Shown in pieces: positions 1 to 7,439 of a DNA stretch of 64,000 bases. Each line of letters begins with the position of its first letter. The first letter of the stretch is position 1. Made by a program: the position numbers and the translations under genes. The notes under the pieces are model-generated. The model was not told where the DNA came from, made no database searches, and worked only from the letters and a program-made list of their open reading frames with translations. The DNA is from Chloroflexia bacterium SDU3-3. GTDB taxonomy: Bacteria; Chloroflexota; Chloroflexia; Chloroflexales; Roseiflexaceae. The stretch spans positions 248,001 to 312,000 of the forward strand of contig WBOU01000005.1 of assembly GCA_009268125.1 (NCBI GenBank), in the 5' to 3' direction.

Positions 1-229
1 CAGGGATGTGGGCGTACCCTGGCAGCTCGCGGAGCAGCCGGAGCGCCTCGGGGCCGTCTTGGTCGGGCAGGTGCAGATCCATCAGGATCAGCGACACAAC
101 AGCGTGGCGCGCTTGATCGACAGCCTCATCGGCTCGTGCAGCGAGCATCACCCGATACCCCAGCGATCCAAGAAAACGCTCAAGGACCTGCTGCATGAGG
201 AGGTTATCATCCACAAGCAAGATATCCAT
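1..229 (-). CDS. Response regulator receiver domain (partial, runs off the window start)
   Basis: Reading leftward from the ATG at 229 gives 76 codons that continue past base 1. The translation begins MDILLVDDNLLMQQVLERFL and contains the acidic pair DD at residues 7-8, then LILMDLHLPDQDGPEALRLL, in which the Asp of MDLHLP is the expected phospho-acceptor. This is the standard CheY-like receiver (REC) fold seen from its N-terminus to about beta-4. A GAAGGA ribosome site lies 8-10 bases upstream. The output domain, if any, is outside the window, so it could be a single-domain regulator or a REC-fusion protein. The partner kinase is not visible nearby; the orphan histidine kinase at 41.9 kb is a conceivable but unsupported partner. 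Confidence 0.85.
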   Translation of the reverse strand, partial: MDILLVDDNLLMQQVLERFLGSLGYRVMLAARADEAVDQARHAVVSLILMDLHLPDQDGPEALRLLRELPGYAHIP

Positions 230-325
230 ACCCTTGTCCTTCGGTGCAGTGCTGCGAATGCGAGTATTCTATCATTTATTGTCAAGAATGTGTAGCGATT
301 TTTAACCGGGTAGTACGCGCCCCGT

Positions 326-360
326 AGAAAAAGGCCCGCCGAGCATGTGCTCGGCGGGCC
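326..360 (-). terminator. Intrinsic terminator of glutamate dehydrogenase
   Basis: A perfect 12-bp GC-rich stem (GGCCCGCCGAGC) around a 4-base loop at 333-360. On the minus strand it is followed by five T residues. It lies 20 bases past the stop of the leftward dehydrogenase gene. Confidence 0.85.
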
Positions 361-380
361 TGGGGGCGCTCTCGGCGCTG

Positions 381-1646
381 CTAGGGGTAGATGCCGCGCG
401 TGATCGTGGCATCGGCCACGCGGCGCACCGCCAGCAGGTAGGCGGCCATGCGCAGCGGGATGCGCCGCTCGCGGGCGAGCGTGCTGACCTGCTGGTAGGC
501 CCCCACCATGATCCGCTCCAGCTTGGCGTTCACATCCTGCTCATCCCAGAAGAACGACTGGAGGCCCTGGACCCACTCGAAGTAGCTGACCACCACGCCG
601 CCGGCGTTGGCCAGGATGTCGGGCACCACGGTGATGCCGCGCTCGGCAAAGATGGCGTCGGCACCGGGGGTGGTGGGGCCGTTGGCACCCTCGACGATGG
701 CGCGGGCGCGGATGCGGCTGGCGTTCTGCTCGGTGAGCTGGTTCTCTAGCGCGGCGGGCACCAGCACGTCGCAGGGCAGCTCCAGCAGCTCGGCGTTCGA
801 GACACGCTCGACCCCAGGTGCGGCGTAGCCCTCCAGCAGGCGGCGCGGGTGGGCCGCCACATGGGCCTGCATCGCCGCCAGATCCAGCCCACCCGCGCAG
901 TAGTAGCCACCGCTGGCGTCGCTCACCGCCACCACCTTGCAGCCCAGCGACTGGATGAGCCGCGCCGCCGTGCCGCCCACGTTGCCAAAGCCCTGCACCA
1001 CCACCCGCAGGCGGCTCGGCTCCAGCCCCTGCTCGGCGGCCAGCTCGCGCAGCATCAGGCTGACGCCGCGCCCGGTGGCGTCGCTGCGCCCTAGCGAGCC
1101 GCCGATGCCGATCGGCTTGCCGGTGATCACCGAGGGCACGGTGTGGCCCGCGTGCATGGAGATCGTGTCCATGATCCAGGCCATAACCTGGGCGTTGGTG
1201 TTCACATCCGGCGCGGGGATGTCTTTATCGGCTCCGATCAGCACGCTGATCTCGGAGGCGAAGCGGCGGGTCAGCCGCTCAAGCTCGTGGATGGAGAGGC
1301 CCGCCGGGTCGACGACCACGCCGCCCTTCGCGCCGCCGTAGGGGATGTTCACCAGGGCGCACTTCCATGTCATCCACATGGCCAGGGCGCGCACCTCATC
1401 CAGGTCGACCGACGGGTGGTAGCGGATGCCGCCCTTGGCCGGGCCGCGCGCCAGGTTGTGCTGCACGCGGTAGCCGGTGAACACGCGGGTCGCGCCGCTG
1501 TCGAGCTTCACCGGGAAGGTGACCGTCAGCTCGCGGTTGGGGACACGGAGGATGTCGCGGATGCCCTGGGGGAGATCGAGCAGCTCGGCAGCGCGGTCGA
1601 ACTGCTGCTGCGCGATCAGGAAAGGATTCTTCAGCTCGGACGTCAT
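381..1646 (-). CDS. gdhA: Glutamate dehydrogenase (Glu/Leu/Phe/Val dehydrogenase family)
   Basis: Catalyses reversible oxidative deamination of glutamate to 2-oxoglutarate and ammonia in the cytoplasm, linking carbon and nitrogen metabolism. The 421-residue protein has the family's usual length. The substrate site is visible as GPAKGGIRYHP (68-78) and MTWKCALVNIPYGGAKGG (92-109) with its conserved lysines; the Rossmann nucleotide site is VVQGFGNVGG in the C-terminal half. The open frame extends 72 codons further upstream, but the start at 1646 has a GGAGG ribosome site 9 bases away and matches the family N-terminus; the extra segment overlaps repeat DNA and looks non-coding. It is transcribed alone and ends at the terminator at 326-360. 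NAD versus NADP preference cannot be read reliably here. Confidence 0.93.
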   Translation of the reverse strand: MTSELKNPFLIAQQQFDRAAELLDLPQGIRDILRVPNRELTVTFPVKLDSGATRVFTGYRVQHNLARGPAKGGIRYHPSVDLDEVRALAMWMTWKCALVNIPYGGAKGGVVVDPAGLSIHELERLTRRFASEISVLIGADKDIPAPDVNTNAQVMAWIMDTISMHAGHTVPSVITGKPIGIGGSLGRSDATGRGVSLMLRELAAEQGLEPSRLRVVVQGFGNVGGTAARLIQSLGCKVVAVSDASGGYYCAGGLDLAAMQAHVAAHPRRLLEGYAAPGVERVSNAELLELPCDVLVPAALENQLTEQNASRIRARAIVEGANGPTTPGADAIFAERGITVVPDILANAGGVVVSYFEWVQGLQSFFWDEQDVNAKLERIMVGAYQQVSTLARERRIPLRMAAYLLAVRRVADATITRGIYP

Positions 1647-1760
1647 TGTCTTCGCCTCCACACGATGAGATGGTTCATGACACTTGTCTAGCTTCCCGCC
1701 CACATACTTTGTGAGCGGTGTCTCAACGTACCACGAAAAAAGCCATTTCGCAAGGGTCGG

Positions 1761-1877
1761 ACGCCAAAGGAACACAAGAATACCACGAAGACGCGAGGGC
1801 ACGAAGGAAAAAAAGACGGTTTTACCACCAAGGCTCCAAGGAACACAAGAGACCAATACCACGAAGGCGCGAAGGGC
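1761..1877 (+). repeat. Dispersed intergenic repeat, copy 1 (ACCACGAAGGCGCGAAG type)
   Basis: Two tandem imperfect modules of the form TTACCACCAAG...CCAAGGAACACAAGA followed by ACCACGAAG-CGCGA-GGC-ACGAAG. The same words recur at 2104-2146, 14626-14700 and 47841-47968, always between genes. Confidence 0.7.
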
Positions 1878-2103
1878 AACGGGTGATTGGATTCATACAC
1901 AGCCAACCCTGCACCCTAGCCCATGCGGCAAAGCTATGGCTGTTTTGATGAGCATAGGAATATATCATCACTTTAACGCTCGTATCGTATACGTTTTGGG
2001 TATTTTTGATCGTATATGCTGACGCGTTAATCCTAGACTGGATGCATTCTCCAAAACCAAGATAGCGCGATCAAGTGAGCAATGCGGAGATCACGACGAT
2101 TCG

Positions 2104-2146
2104 CCCCTTTTGTTCCTTGGAGTTTTGGCGTCTTGGTGGTAAGGCG
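2104..2146 (-). repeat. Dispersed intergenic repeat, copy 2 (partial, inverted)
   Basis: Carries TTGTTCCTTGGAGTTTTGG followed by CGTCTTGGTGGTAA, the reverse complement of the first module of copy 1. With copy 1 it forms a loose inverted pair spaced about 230 bases apart. Confidence 0.65.
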
Positions 2147-2197
2147 TTCTGCCGCGCGAAACCGCAAAGGCCCTCGCGCAGGCTGCCCCGCATTCGC

Positions 2198-2203
2198 TAT
2201 AAT
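2198..2203 (+). promoter_or_regulatory. -10 element of the GH1-glycosyltransferase operon
   Basis: A perfect TATAAT 51 bases before the ATG at 2254. No good -35 hexamer is seen 16-18 bases upstream. Confidence 0.5.
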
Positions 2204-2253
2204 AGCAGCACCCACCGCCAGACAGGGCCGTGGCTGTTTCTAACGAGGTTCGT

Positions 2254-3567
2254 ATGACGCCGCTTCGCTTTCCCCCTGGCTTCCTGTGGGGCACCGCCAG
2301 CTCCTCGCACCAGCACGAGGGGGGGAACACAAACAACCAATGGTGGGACTGGGAGCAGCAGCCGGGCAGCATCTGGCACGGCGACCGCTCGGGCGCGGCC
2401 TGCGGCTGGTGGGAGGAGATCGAGCCAGATCTCGACCGCGCCGTGGGGCTGGCCCAGAACGCGCTGCGCATCTCGCTTGAGTGGAGCCGGATCGAGCCAG
2501 AGGAGGGCCGCTTCGACGAGGGGGCCATCCAGCGCTACCGCCAGATCCTCCAGGCCATCCGCGCGCGCGGCATGACGCCGATGGTGACGCTGCACCACTT
2601 CACCAACCCGCGCTGGATCGAGCAGAAGGGCGCGTGGCTGCACCCCGAGACGCCCTACCGCTTCGCGCGGTTTGCCGAGCACGCCCTGGCCCGCCTAGGC
2701 GACCTGTGCGAGCTATGGTGCACCATCAACGAGCCGACGATCTACGCATCCATGGGATACCTGCACGGCCACTGGCCGCCGGGCCGCTACAGCGTGGGCC
2801 AGGCGCGGCGGGTGCTGGTGGCCATGCTACGCGGCCACGGGCTGGCCGTGCAGGTCATCCACGCCGCCGGGCCGCAGCACCGCGCCGGTCTGGTGCATAA
2901 CCTGCACATCGTGGACCCCTCTACCCCCAACCTGGGCGATCTGGCCATCGCCAAGTTCCTAGATGTGATCACCAACGGCGCGGTGCTGACCGCCATCCAG
3001 ACCGGGCGGATCATCCCGCCATTTGGCCACGGCAGGCTGGTGCTGCCCGGCCTAGCCGAGAGCGACTTCATCGGCCTCAACTACTACTCGCGCTCGTGGG
3101 TGGCCTTCGACATGCGCCGCCCGCGCGAGTTCTTTAGCCGCAGCTACACCCCCGACCACGCCCCGCAGAGCGACCTGAACTCGCAGGGGCGCTCGTATGG
3201 CGAGATCTACCCGGATGGCCTGTACCGCGCGCTCAAGCGGCTGAGCGGCATCGGCCTGCCGATCTACATCACCGAGACTGGCCTGCCCGACCATGACGAC
3301 GACCAGCGTCCGCAGTTCATCCTCAGCCACCTAGCCGCCGTGCACCGCGCGCTGCGCGAGGGGGCCGATGTGCGCGGCGTGTTCATCTGGTCGCTCATCG
3401 ACAACTTCGAGTGGTCGGAGGGCTGGGAGCTGCGTTTTGGGCTGTACGGGCTGGATGAGCGCACCGGCGAGCGCACGCTGCGGCCATCGGGCGCGCTCTA
3501 CGGGATCATCGCCAGGGCCAACGCCCTGCCCGCACAGCCGCACCAGCACGAGGAAAGGAAGCGATAG
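2254..3567 (+). CDS. GH1 beta-glycosidase (archaeal LacS / SFR2-like type)
   Basis: Retaining glycoside hydrolase family 1 enzyme of 437 residues. The N-terminal FPPGFLWGTASSSHQHEG (6-23), the acid/base motif CTINEP (E160) and the nucleophile motif ITETG (E341; most relatives have ITENG) are present. The C-terminal segment FIWSLIDNFEWSEGW is canonical. The stretch after the nucleophile (PDHDDDQRP) and GADVRG resemble archaeal beta-glycosidases and plant SFR2 more than typical cellobiose-type BglB enzymes; this is a judgement from remembered motifs. No signal peptide is seen, so it should be cytoplasmic or membrane-associated. A GTG at 2230 could add eight residues; the ATG at 2254 places FPxGFLWG at the usual distance. 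Its stop overlaps the next start by one base (TAGTG), implying translational coupling to the glycosyltransferase. Confidence 0.88.
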   Translation: MTPLRFPPGFLWGTASSSHQHEGGNTNNQWWDWEQQPGSIWHGDRSGAACGWWEEIEPDLDRAVGLAQNALRISLEWSRIEPEEGRFDEGAIQRYRQILQAIRARGMTPMVTLHHFTNPRWIEQKGAWLHPETPYRFARFAEHALARLGDLCELWCTINEPTIYASMGYLHGHWPPGRYSVGQARRVLVAMLRGHGLAVQVIHAAGPQHRAGLVHNLHIVDPSTPNLGDLAIAKFLDVITNGAVLTAIQTGRIIPPFGHGRLVLPGLAESDFIGLNYYSRSWVAFDMRRPREFFSRSYTPDHAPQSDLNSQGRSYGEIYPDGLYRALKRLSGIGLPIYITETGLPDHDDDQRPQFILSHLAAVHRALREGADVRGVFIWSLIDNFEWSEGWELRFGLYGLDERTGERTLRPSGALYGIIARANALPAQPHQHEERKR

Positions 3568-5054
3568 TGGAAGAGACACGCGTGCTCATCCTCTCGGCGG
3601 CGGTCGGCGCAGGGCACAAGACTGCGGCGCGGGCGCTGGAGAAGGCGTTTCGCAAGTACCCGCATGTGCAGGTGGCCAACCAAGACATCCTGGACATGAC
3701 CAACGACGCCTATAGCCGGATCTCATCCGAGGTCTACCTAGAGGCGGTGAAGCGCGTGCCCTGGCTGGTGGGCGTGGCCTACCAGTACAACGACGAGCCG
3801 TTCAAGAACGAGGAGCCGCTGCGCCGCATGTGGGACATCCTGAACACGCAGCCGGTGGTGAAGTTTCTCAAAGATTTCCAGCCGCATATCTGCGTGTGCA
3901 CCCACTACACGCCCGCCGGGATCGTGGCTCAGATGATGGCCCAGGGCCAGCTCGACACCTCGCTGTCGGTGGTGATCACCGACTTCGACTTCCAGGGCAT
4001 GTGGCTCTCCAAGACCTTCAACCGCTACTTTGTGGCCCGCGAGGAGGCCAAGGCGCGGCTGGTCGACTTCGACGTTGAGCCAGAGCACATCACGGTCTCG
4101 GGCATTCCGGTGGACAGCAGCTTCGGCGAGCCGGTGGACGCCGAGGCCGTGGCCAGGCGCTACGAGCTGGACCCCGCGCTGCCCACGCTGCTAATCTCGG
4201 CGGGGGCGGTGGGCGGCGGCCCGGCGCTGGAGATCGTGACCGAGCTGATGAAGCTGCGCCACGAGGCCCAGACCGTGGTGGTGTGCGGCTCGAACGCCCA
4301 GCTGCGCCGCGACGTGGAGACCCTGGTGCTGCCCCAGGCCCGCAAGTTCCGCGCGCTGGGCTTCACCAGCGACATGCCCGACCTCATCCGCGCCGCCACG
4401 CTGTTCATCGGCAAGCCCGGCGGCCTGACCGCCTCGGAGTGCATCGCGGCGGGCACGCCCATGATCATCGTCGAGCCAATCCCAGGCCAGGAGGAGCGCA
4501 ACGCCGACTACCTGCTGGAGGAGGGGGCCGCGCTGCGCTGCAACGACCTGGAGATCATCGACTACAAGATCGACCAGCTGCTGGACAGCCCCGAGCGGCT
4601 AGCCCAGCTGCGGGCCAACGCGCGGCGCATCGGCAGGCCCGATGCCGCCGATGTGATCGCCGCCACCGCCCTGGCCGACGAGAACGCGCCGGTGAAGTTC
4701 GACTGGCGCAGCCAGCGCAAGCGGCTGCTGGCCGAGCCGCTGGCCGCCGAGCCGCTGGCCAAGGTCGAGCGCGCCCTGTTCGGGCCAGATGAGAACGAGA
4801 CGCTGGCCTTCTACGAGGATGGCACCGGCGTGTTCTTGGGCACGCTCGACCCCGCGCAGTTTCGCAGCCTGCGCAGGCGGCTGTTCCGCAGCGGCGAGGA
4901 GGTGGCCACCACTACCGTCACCCAGGATGACCTCGACCGCATCCGCGCGCTGGGGATGGGCAGCGAGCTGGTCGACCGGATCAGCAAGCGGGTGCGCTTC
5001 CGCGGCCCGATCACGCTGCGGCGGGTGCGGATCAGCCTGCCCGAGGGCTCGTAG
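3567..5054 (+). CDS. Glycolipid glycosyltransferase, GT28 (MGDG synthase / UgtP-like)
   Basis: Predicted to transfer a hexose from a UDP-sugar to diacylglycerol, making membrane glycolipids at the cytoplasmic face. The 495-residue protein starts with RVLILSAAVGAGHKTAARAL, the MGDG_synth domain signature, and has the GT28 C-terminal donor-binding region with KPGGLTASECIAAGTPMIIV and PGQEERNADYL (about 292-316). After about residue 370 there is an extra 120-residue charged domain not found in short UgtP proteins; I do not recognise it. The GTG start overlaps the stop of the GH1 gene and is preceded by AGGAAAGGAAG. Galactose versus glucose as donor cannot be decided from sequence. MGDG-type lipids are known from phototrophic Chloroflexi, which fits. 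Confidence 0.85.
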   Translation: MEETRVLILSAAVGAGHKTAARALEKAFRKYPHVQVANQDILDMTNDAYSRISSEVYLEAVKRVPWLVGVAYQYNDEPFKNEEPLRRMWDILNTQPVVKFLKDFQPHICVCTHYTPAGIVAQMMAQGQLDTSLSVVITDFDFQGMWLSKTFNRYFVAREEAKARLVDFDVEPEHITVSGIPVDSSFGEPVDAEAVARRYELDPALPTLLISAGAVGGGPALEIVTELMKLRHEAQTVVVCGSNAQLRRDVETLVLPQARKFRALGFTSDMPDLIRAATLFIGKPGGLTASECIAAGTPMIIVEPIPGQEERNADYLLEEGAALRCNDLEIIDYKIDQLLDSPERLAQLRANARRIGRPDAADVIAATALADENAPVKFDWRSQRKRLLAEPLAAEPLAKVERALFGPDENETLAFYEDGTGVFLGTLDPAQFRSLRRRLFRSGEEVATTTVTQDDLDRIRALGMGSELVDRISKRVRFRGPITLRRVRISLPEGS

Positions 5055-5060
5055 GGCGCA

Positions 5061-5089
5061 AAAAAAGGCGGGGCCATAACGGCCCCGCC
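5061..5089 (-). terminator. Intrinsic terminator of the PHP-AlbA_2 gene
   Basis: A 9-bp perfect stem GGCGGGGCC / GGCCCCGCC with loop ATAAC at 5067-5089. Read leftward it is followed by a run of T residues. It lies between two convergent genes but has a T-tract only on the minus strand. Confidence 0.8.
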
Positions 5090-5108
5090 ATGCTGCCTGC
5101 GCGGTCGG

Positions 5109-7439
5109 CTAGACCTCGCCGTACTCCTCAAGCAGCGCGCGCCACTCGCCGGTCAGCTCGTCGCGGCGGGCGGCGTAGTAGATGTGGTCGATACCATTCT
5201 CGTCGCGGTAGACCAGATCGACCTGGCTGCGCATGGGCCGCAGGTAGCCGATATTGCCCCACCAGCGCACCTGATCCTCATCCAGCGGCACATCCTTCAG
5301 GGCCATACGCGCGGCGTACTGGCGCACCGTGCCATCCTCGATATCCTGCAAACGCCACGGCACATTCGAGACCTCGCCGGTGCGCAGGTTGCAGAACACG
5401 AAACGCTTCTCGCCCTCCTCCTCCACCACGCGCACCACCTCGATGCCGGTGCGCGGGCGCGGCACGCGGATGAGGCTGAGCCAGGCATCGGTCAGCTTCT
5501 CGCGCACCACCTCGGGGAACTCGCGGATGTCCTGGCCATCCTTATCCTTCATGGCTAGGTCGAATATCGGCGACTCCTCGTCGTCGTGGTTCACGCGCCA
5601 GATCCCGCCGCGCCCGCGCCAGCGGTAGCGGCGCTCGCCCCAGTTGCCGTTGGCGCTCTCGGGGAGCAGCTCGGGGCTTTCCAGCTCGGGCTGTTTGGGG
5701 TCGTCATCGCTGAAGGCGCGCGGCTCCTGCTCCACTGGCTCCTCGGTCTTGTCGCCCAGCAGGCTCTGCCAGCCCTCGCCCAGGCCCCAGTCGGACACGC
5801 CGAAGAAGATGTGGTCGATCACGCCGTTGGCGTCGCGGTGCACCAGATCGTACTTGATGCGGTTGCCCTGACGGTAGGCCCGCCAGAGGCCCAGCCGCCC
5901 GCGCCACTTCACCTGGCTCTGCACATCGATCTTGCCGTCGCGCAGATCCTCGTAGCGGCTGATCGCATACGACCACAGGCCCTGGGCGCGGTCACGGGTG
6001 ACGCCCGCCGTGGTGCGTAGGTCGCGCACCTCGTAGTACCACTGGCCGCTGCGCTTCTGCGCCGACACCACCTCCACCCCCGAGCGCGGCAGATCCAGCT
6101 CCTGGCCGTTGTCCAGCTCGGTGGAGGCACCGTTGGCGATCGCGCGTCGGCACAGCTGGATGATCTCACTGCGGTCGGCGGGCAGGGTCTGGCCATCGCG
6201 GCGGGTGTAGACCACGCCGTTGCCGCCGATGTAGGGCGGGTGGTCGGGGGCCTTCACCTCCACGCGGATGAGATCCTTGCCCTCATAGTTCAGCAGCTCC
6301 AGCGTCAGGTAGGGCTGGGGGTTGATCTGCTCAAGCACCGTGCGGCGCAGCATGTCGCTCACCTGGTCGGGCTTGCTCACGCCCACCGTCGCACCATCCT
6401 GGCCGCAGCCCACGATCAGGGTGCCGCCGCCGATATTGGCCAGCGCCGCGATGTCGCACCACAGCGTGTCGCTCTGCTCCTCCAGGCGCAGGGCCTGGCG
6501 GTCGGTGGGCGGGCCAAAGCGCAGGGTGTCGATCTCCCACTGCTTCTGGTCGCGCTTGGGCACACGCACGCGGTCGAAGTCGTGCGACGAGAGCAGGGTG
6601 CGCAGGGCCTGGAAGGTGTTGTCGGGCAGCAGCATCTCGTTGTAGCGGTCGCCGATGCCGTGGTAGTGCCAGCCCTCGCCGTTGCCCTCGCTGACGCGGC
6701 GCAGGCGGTGCGCATCCGAGCCTTGGATGCAGAACATGCGGCGCTCGTAGTGCTCGGTCTTGCCGTTGTAGAAGCCGGGCGAGGTAAACTTCTCGTGGTC
6801 GGTGTAGAAGTTGATGAACTCCAGCGCGGCCAGGGCCGGGTGCTGGGTGGCGGCCACGCGGGCCTGGCCGCTGGTGCCCATGCGCAGGGTCTCGGTGATC
6901 ACGCCGTTGGGGCCGTTGGCGTGCGGGGCGATCACCAGGCCACCGGCGCGGGCAATGATCTCGTAGGCCTCGGTGACGTGGCGGGTGTTGGCCACCGATG
7001 TCAGGCCCTTCTTCAGATCCTCGGCGGGGATACCCAGCTGCAGCAGCGTAGCCTCGACCAGGCTGATCGGGCGGTCGGGCGCAAAAATAGCTAAAATATG
7101 CGAGCCATAGTGCGAGGTAAACTCAAAGCCAGGAAGCACGGTCAGCTTTTTCCGCAGTCGCCGGTACTCGTGGATGCGCTCGCTCTCCTCCTCGGTCATG
7201 CGCTGGCCGCGCTCTAGCGCCTCAAGCAGATCAATCTCGCGCAGCATCTGCTCGTAGCCGTGGACCGTGTTGTGGTCGGTGAAGGCGATGATCTCAAGCT
7301 GCCGCCGCTCCGCTTCCTGTAAAATTTCCAAATAGCTGATCGTCGGCTCGGCATAGTCTTCTGAGGCGGGGGTGTGGATGTGTAGGTCGACACGCATCCA
7401 CCGCTTTCCATTCCGCGGTGATTCCCCGTTGGTTGTCAT
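5109..7439 (-). CDS. PHP-domain phosphoesterase fused to AlbA_2 (Schlafen-type) domain
   Basis: A 776-residue multidomain protein. The PHP metal-dependent phosphoesterase occupies about 16-290 with its motifs DLHIHT (18-23), FTDHNT (53-58), GFEF (104-107), PHANG (172-176) and GSDAH (240-244). An AlbA_2/Schlafen-like domain follows at about 318-435, seen in DTLWCDIAALANIGGGTLIV and the later YTRRDGQT. The last 330 residues hold at least two copies of an unrecognised module rich in Trp and Arg (WRGRLGLWRAYR, WRGRGGIWRVNH, WWGNIGYLRPMR) with DLVHRDANG/DLVYRDENG echoes. The start at 7439 has a distant GGAG; the ATG at 7397, right before the PHP motif, is an alternative. It stands alone and has no signal peptide. 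A nucleic-acid or nucleotide-processing role is plausible; a defence role is only a guess. Confidence 0.85.
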   Translation of the reverse strand: MTTNGESPRNGKRWMRVDLHIHTPASEDYAEPTISYLEILQEAERRQLEIIAFTDHNTVHGYEQMLREIDLLEALERGQRMTEEESERIHEYRRLRKKLTVLPGFEFTSHYGSHILAIFAPDRPISLVEATLLQLGIPAEDLKKGLTSVANTRHVTEAYEIIARAGGLVIAPHANGPNGVITETLRMGTSGQARVAATQHPALAALEFINFYTDHEKFTSPGFYNGKTEHYERRMFCIQGSDAHRLRRVSEGNGEGWHYHGIGDRYNEMLLPDNTFQALRTLLSSHDFDRVRVPKRDQKQWEIDTLRFGPPTDRQALRLEEQSDTLWCDIAALANIGGGTLIVGCGQDGATVGVSKPDQVSDMLRRTVLEQINPQPYLTLELLNYEGKDLIRVEVKAPDHPPYIGGNGVVYTRRDGQTLPADRSEIIQLCRRAIANGASTELDNGQELDLPRSGVEVVSAQKRSGQWYYEVRDLRTTAGVTRDRAQGLWSYAISRYEDLRDGKIDVQSQVKWRGRLGLWRAYRQGNRIKYDLVHRDANGVIDHIFFGVSDWGLGEGWQSLLGDKTEEPVEQEPRAFSDDDPKQPELESPELLPESANGNWGERRYRWRGRGGIWRVNHDDEESPIFDLAMKDKDGQDIREFPEVVREKLTDAWLSLIRVPRPRTGIEVVRVVEEEGEKRFVFCNLRTGEVSNVPWRLQDIEDGTVRQYAARMALKDVPLDEDQVRWWGNIGYLRPMRSQVDLVYRDENGIDHIYYAARRDELTGEWRALLEEYGEV

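Larger units (their letters stand above)
1647..2253. other. Gene-free 0.6-kb intergenic region with dispersed repeats
   Basis: No credible gene. It separates leftward gdhA from the rightward GH1 gene. It contains two oppositely oriented copies of a dispersed repeat (1761-1877 and 2104-2146), an AT-rich stretch around 1950-2030 with several CGTAT words, and the -10 element of the downstream gene. Short open frames here are in low-complexity repeat DNA and were not called. Confidence 0.7.

Noticed and set aside
1647-1862. 72-residue N-terminal extension of glutamate dehydrogenase
   Set aside because: It is read from repeat DNA; the GGAGG ribosome site and the family N-terminus both point to the start at 1646.
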